Assembly: GCA_964639175.1 (NCBI GenBank)
Contig: CAZXCE010000627.1
Span: 1 to 5,153 of the forward strand
Direction: 5' to 3'
DNA: 5,153 nt
Origin: JACQXX01 sp964639175
GTDB taxonomy: Bacteria > Acidobacteriota > Blastocatellia > Chloracidobacteriales > Chloracidobacteriaceae
This document shows, piece by piece, positions 5,102 to 5,153 of this stretch. Position 1 is the first letter of the stretch; each line of letters starts with the position of its first letter. A program made the translations under genes and the position numbers. The notes below the pieces were generated by a model. It was not told the origin of the DNA. It ran no database searches and worked only from the letters and a program-made list of their open reading frames with translations.

Positions 5102-5153
5102 AGAATGAAGAATGAAGAATGAAGAATTGAGAATGAAGAATGAAGAATGAAGA
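5099..5153. repeat. Heptamer tandem repeat TGAAGAA starting at the SOD stop codon
   Basis: The 7-bp unit TGAAGAA occurs at 5099, 5106, 5113 and 5120, then a diverged unit TTGAGAA at 5127, then at 5134, 5141 and a partial copy at 5148 cut by the window edge. The first TGA is the SOD stop codon. Units 1-4 and 6-7 are identical, so the array looks young or homogenised. The total length is unknown. It resembles short tandemly repeated repetitive sequences seen in some bacterial genomes. Confidence 0.93.

Overview
The window looks like a chromosomal piece of a moderate-GC bacterium. The best guess is an acidobacterium of the Blastocatellia type. The guess rests on recalled family resemblance: a large sigma-70-like protein of a lineage-typical form, a partner built from 'ERYLLGxL' helical modules, and a secreted PPC-like plus TPR protein. 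No rRNA or other taxonomic marker is present, so this is inference.

Layout. Four genes lie on the minus strand, read from high to low coordinates. They are a 423-residue sigma-70-like protein with an unexplained ~200-residue N-terminal region (3859 to 2588), a 238-residue soluble protein of four ERYLLG-type half-modules (2607 to 1891), a small MglA-like Ras-superfamily GTPase with degenerate nucleotide motifs (1789 to 1178), and the N-terminal 284 residues of an exported PPC-TPR protein (853 to the window edge, C-terminus missing). The first two genes overlap by 20 bases and are probably translationally coupled. The second gene's start is set by a 12-base perfect Shine-Dalgarno sequence inside the first gene. 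On the plus strand, divergent from this group, lies a complete Tat-exported Mn-type superoxide dismutase (4343 to 5101).

Non-coding regions. The gap 854-1177 holds a 6-bp dyad and an element of about 120 bp bounded by imperfect inverted repeats, which contains three tandem copies of TTTCCGTGG. The gap 3860-4342 is rich in dyads: a possible leader hairpin at the sigma gene, a cluster of hairpins ending in a T-rich terminator-like structure on the plus strand, a Fur-box-like palindrome and another perfect dyad upstream of the SOD gene. A 7-bp tandem repeat begins exactly at the SOD stop codon and runs off the window.

How the parts may work together (inference). A sigma-like regulator, a coupled protein-interaction partner, a switch-defective MglA-like protein and an envelope TPR protein in one orientation suggest a signalling cassette. 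In related proteins a CHAT protease domain often follows the PPC-TPR part, but that portion lies outside this window and was not seen. The SOD is probably a separate transcription unit for superoxide defence outside the cytoplasm.
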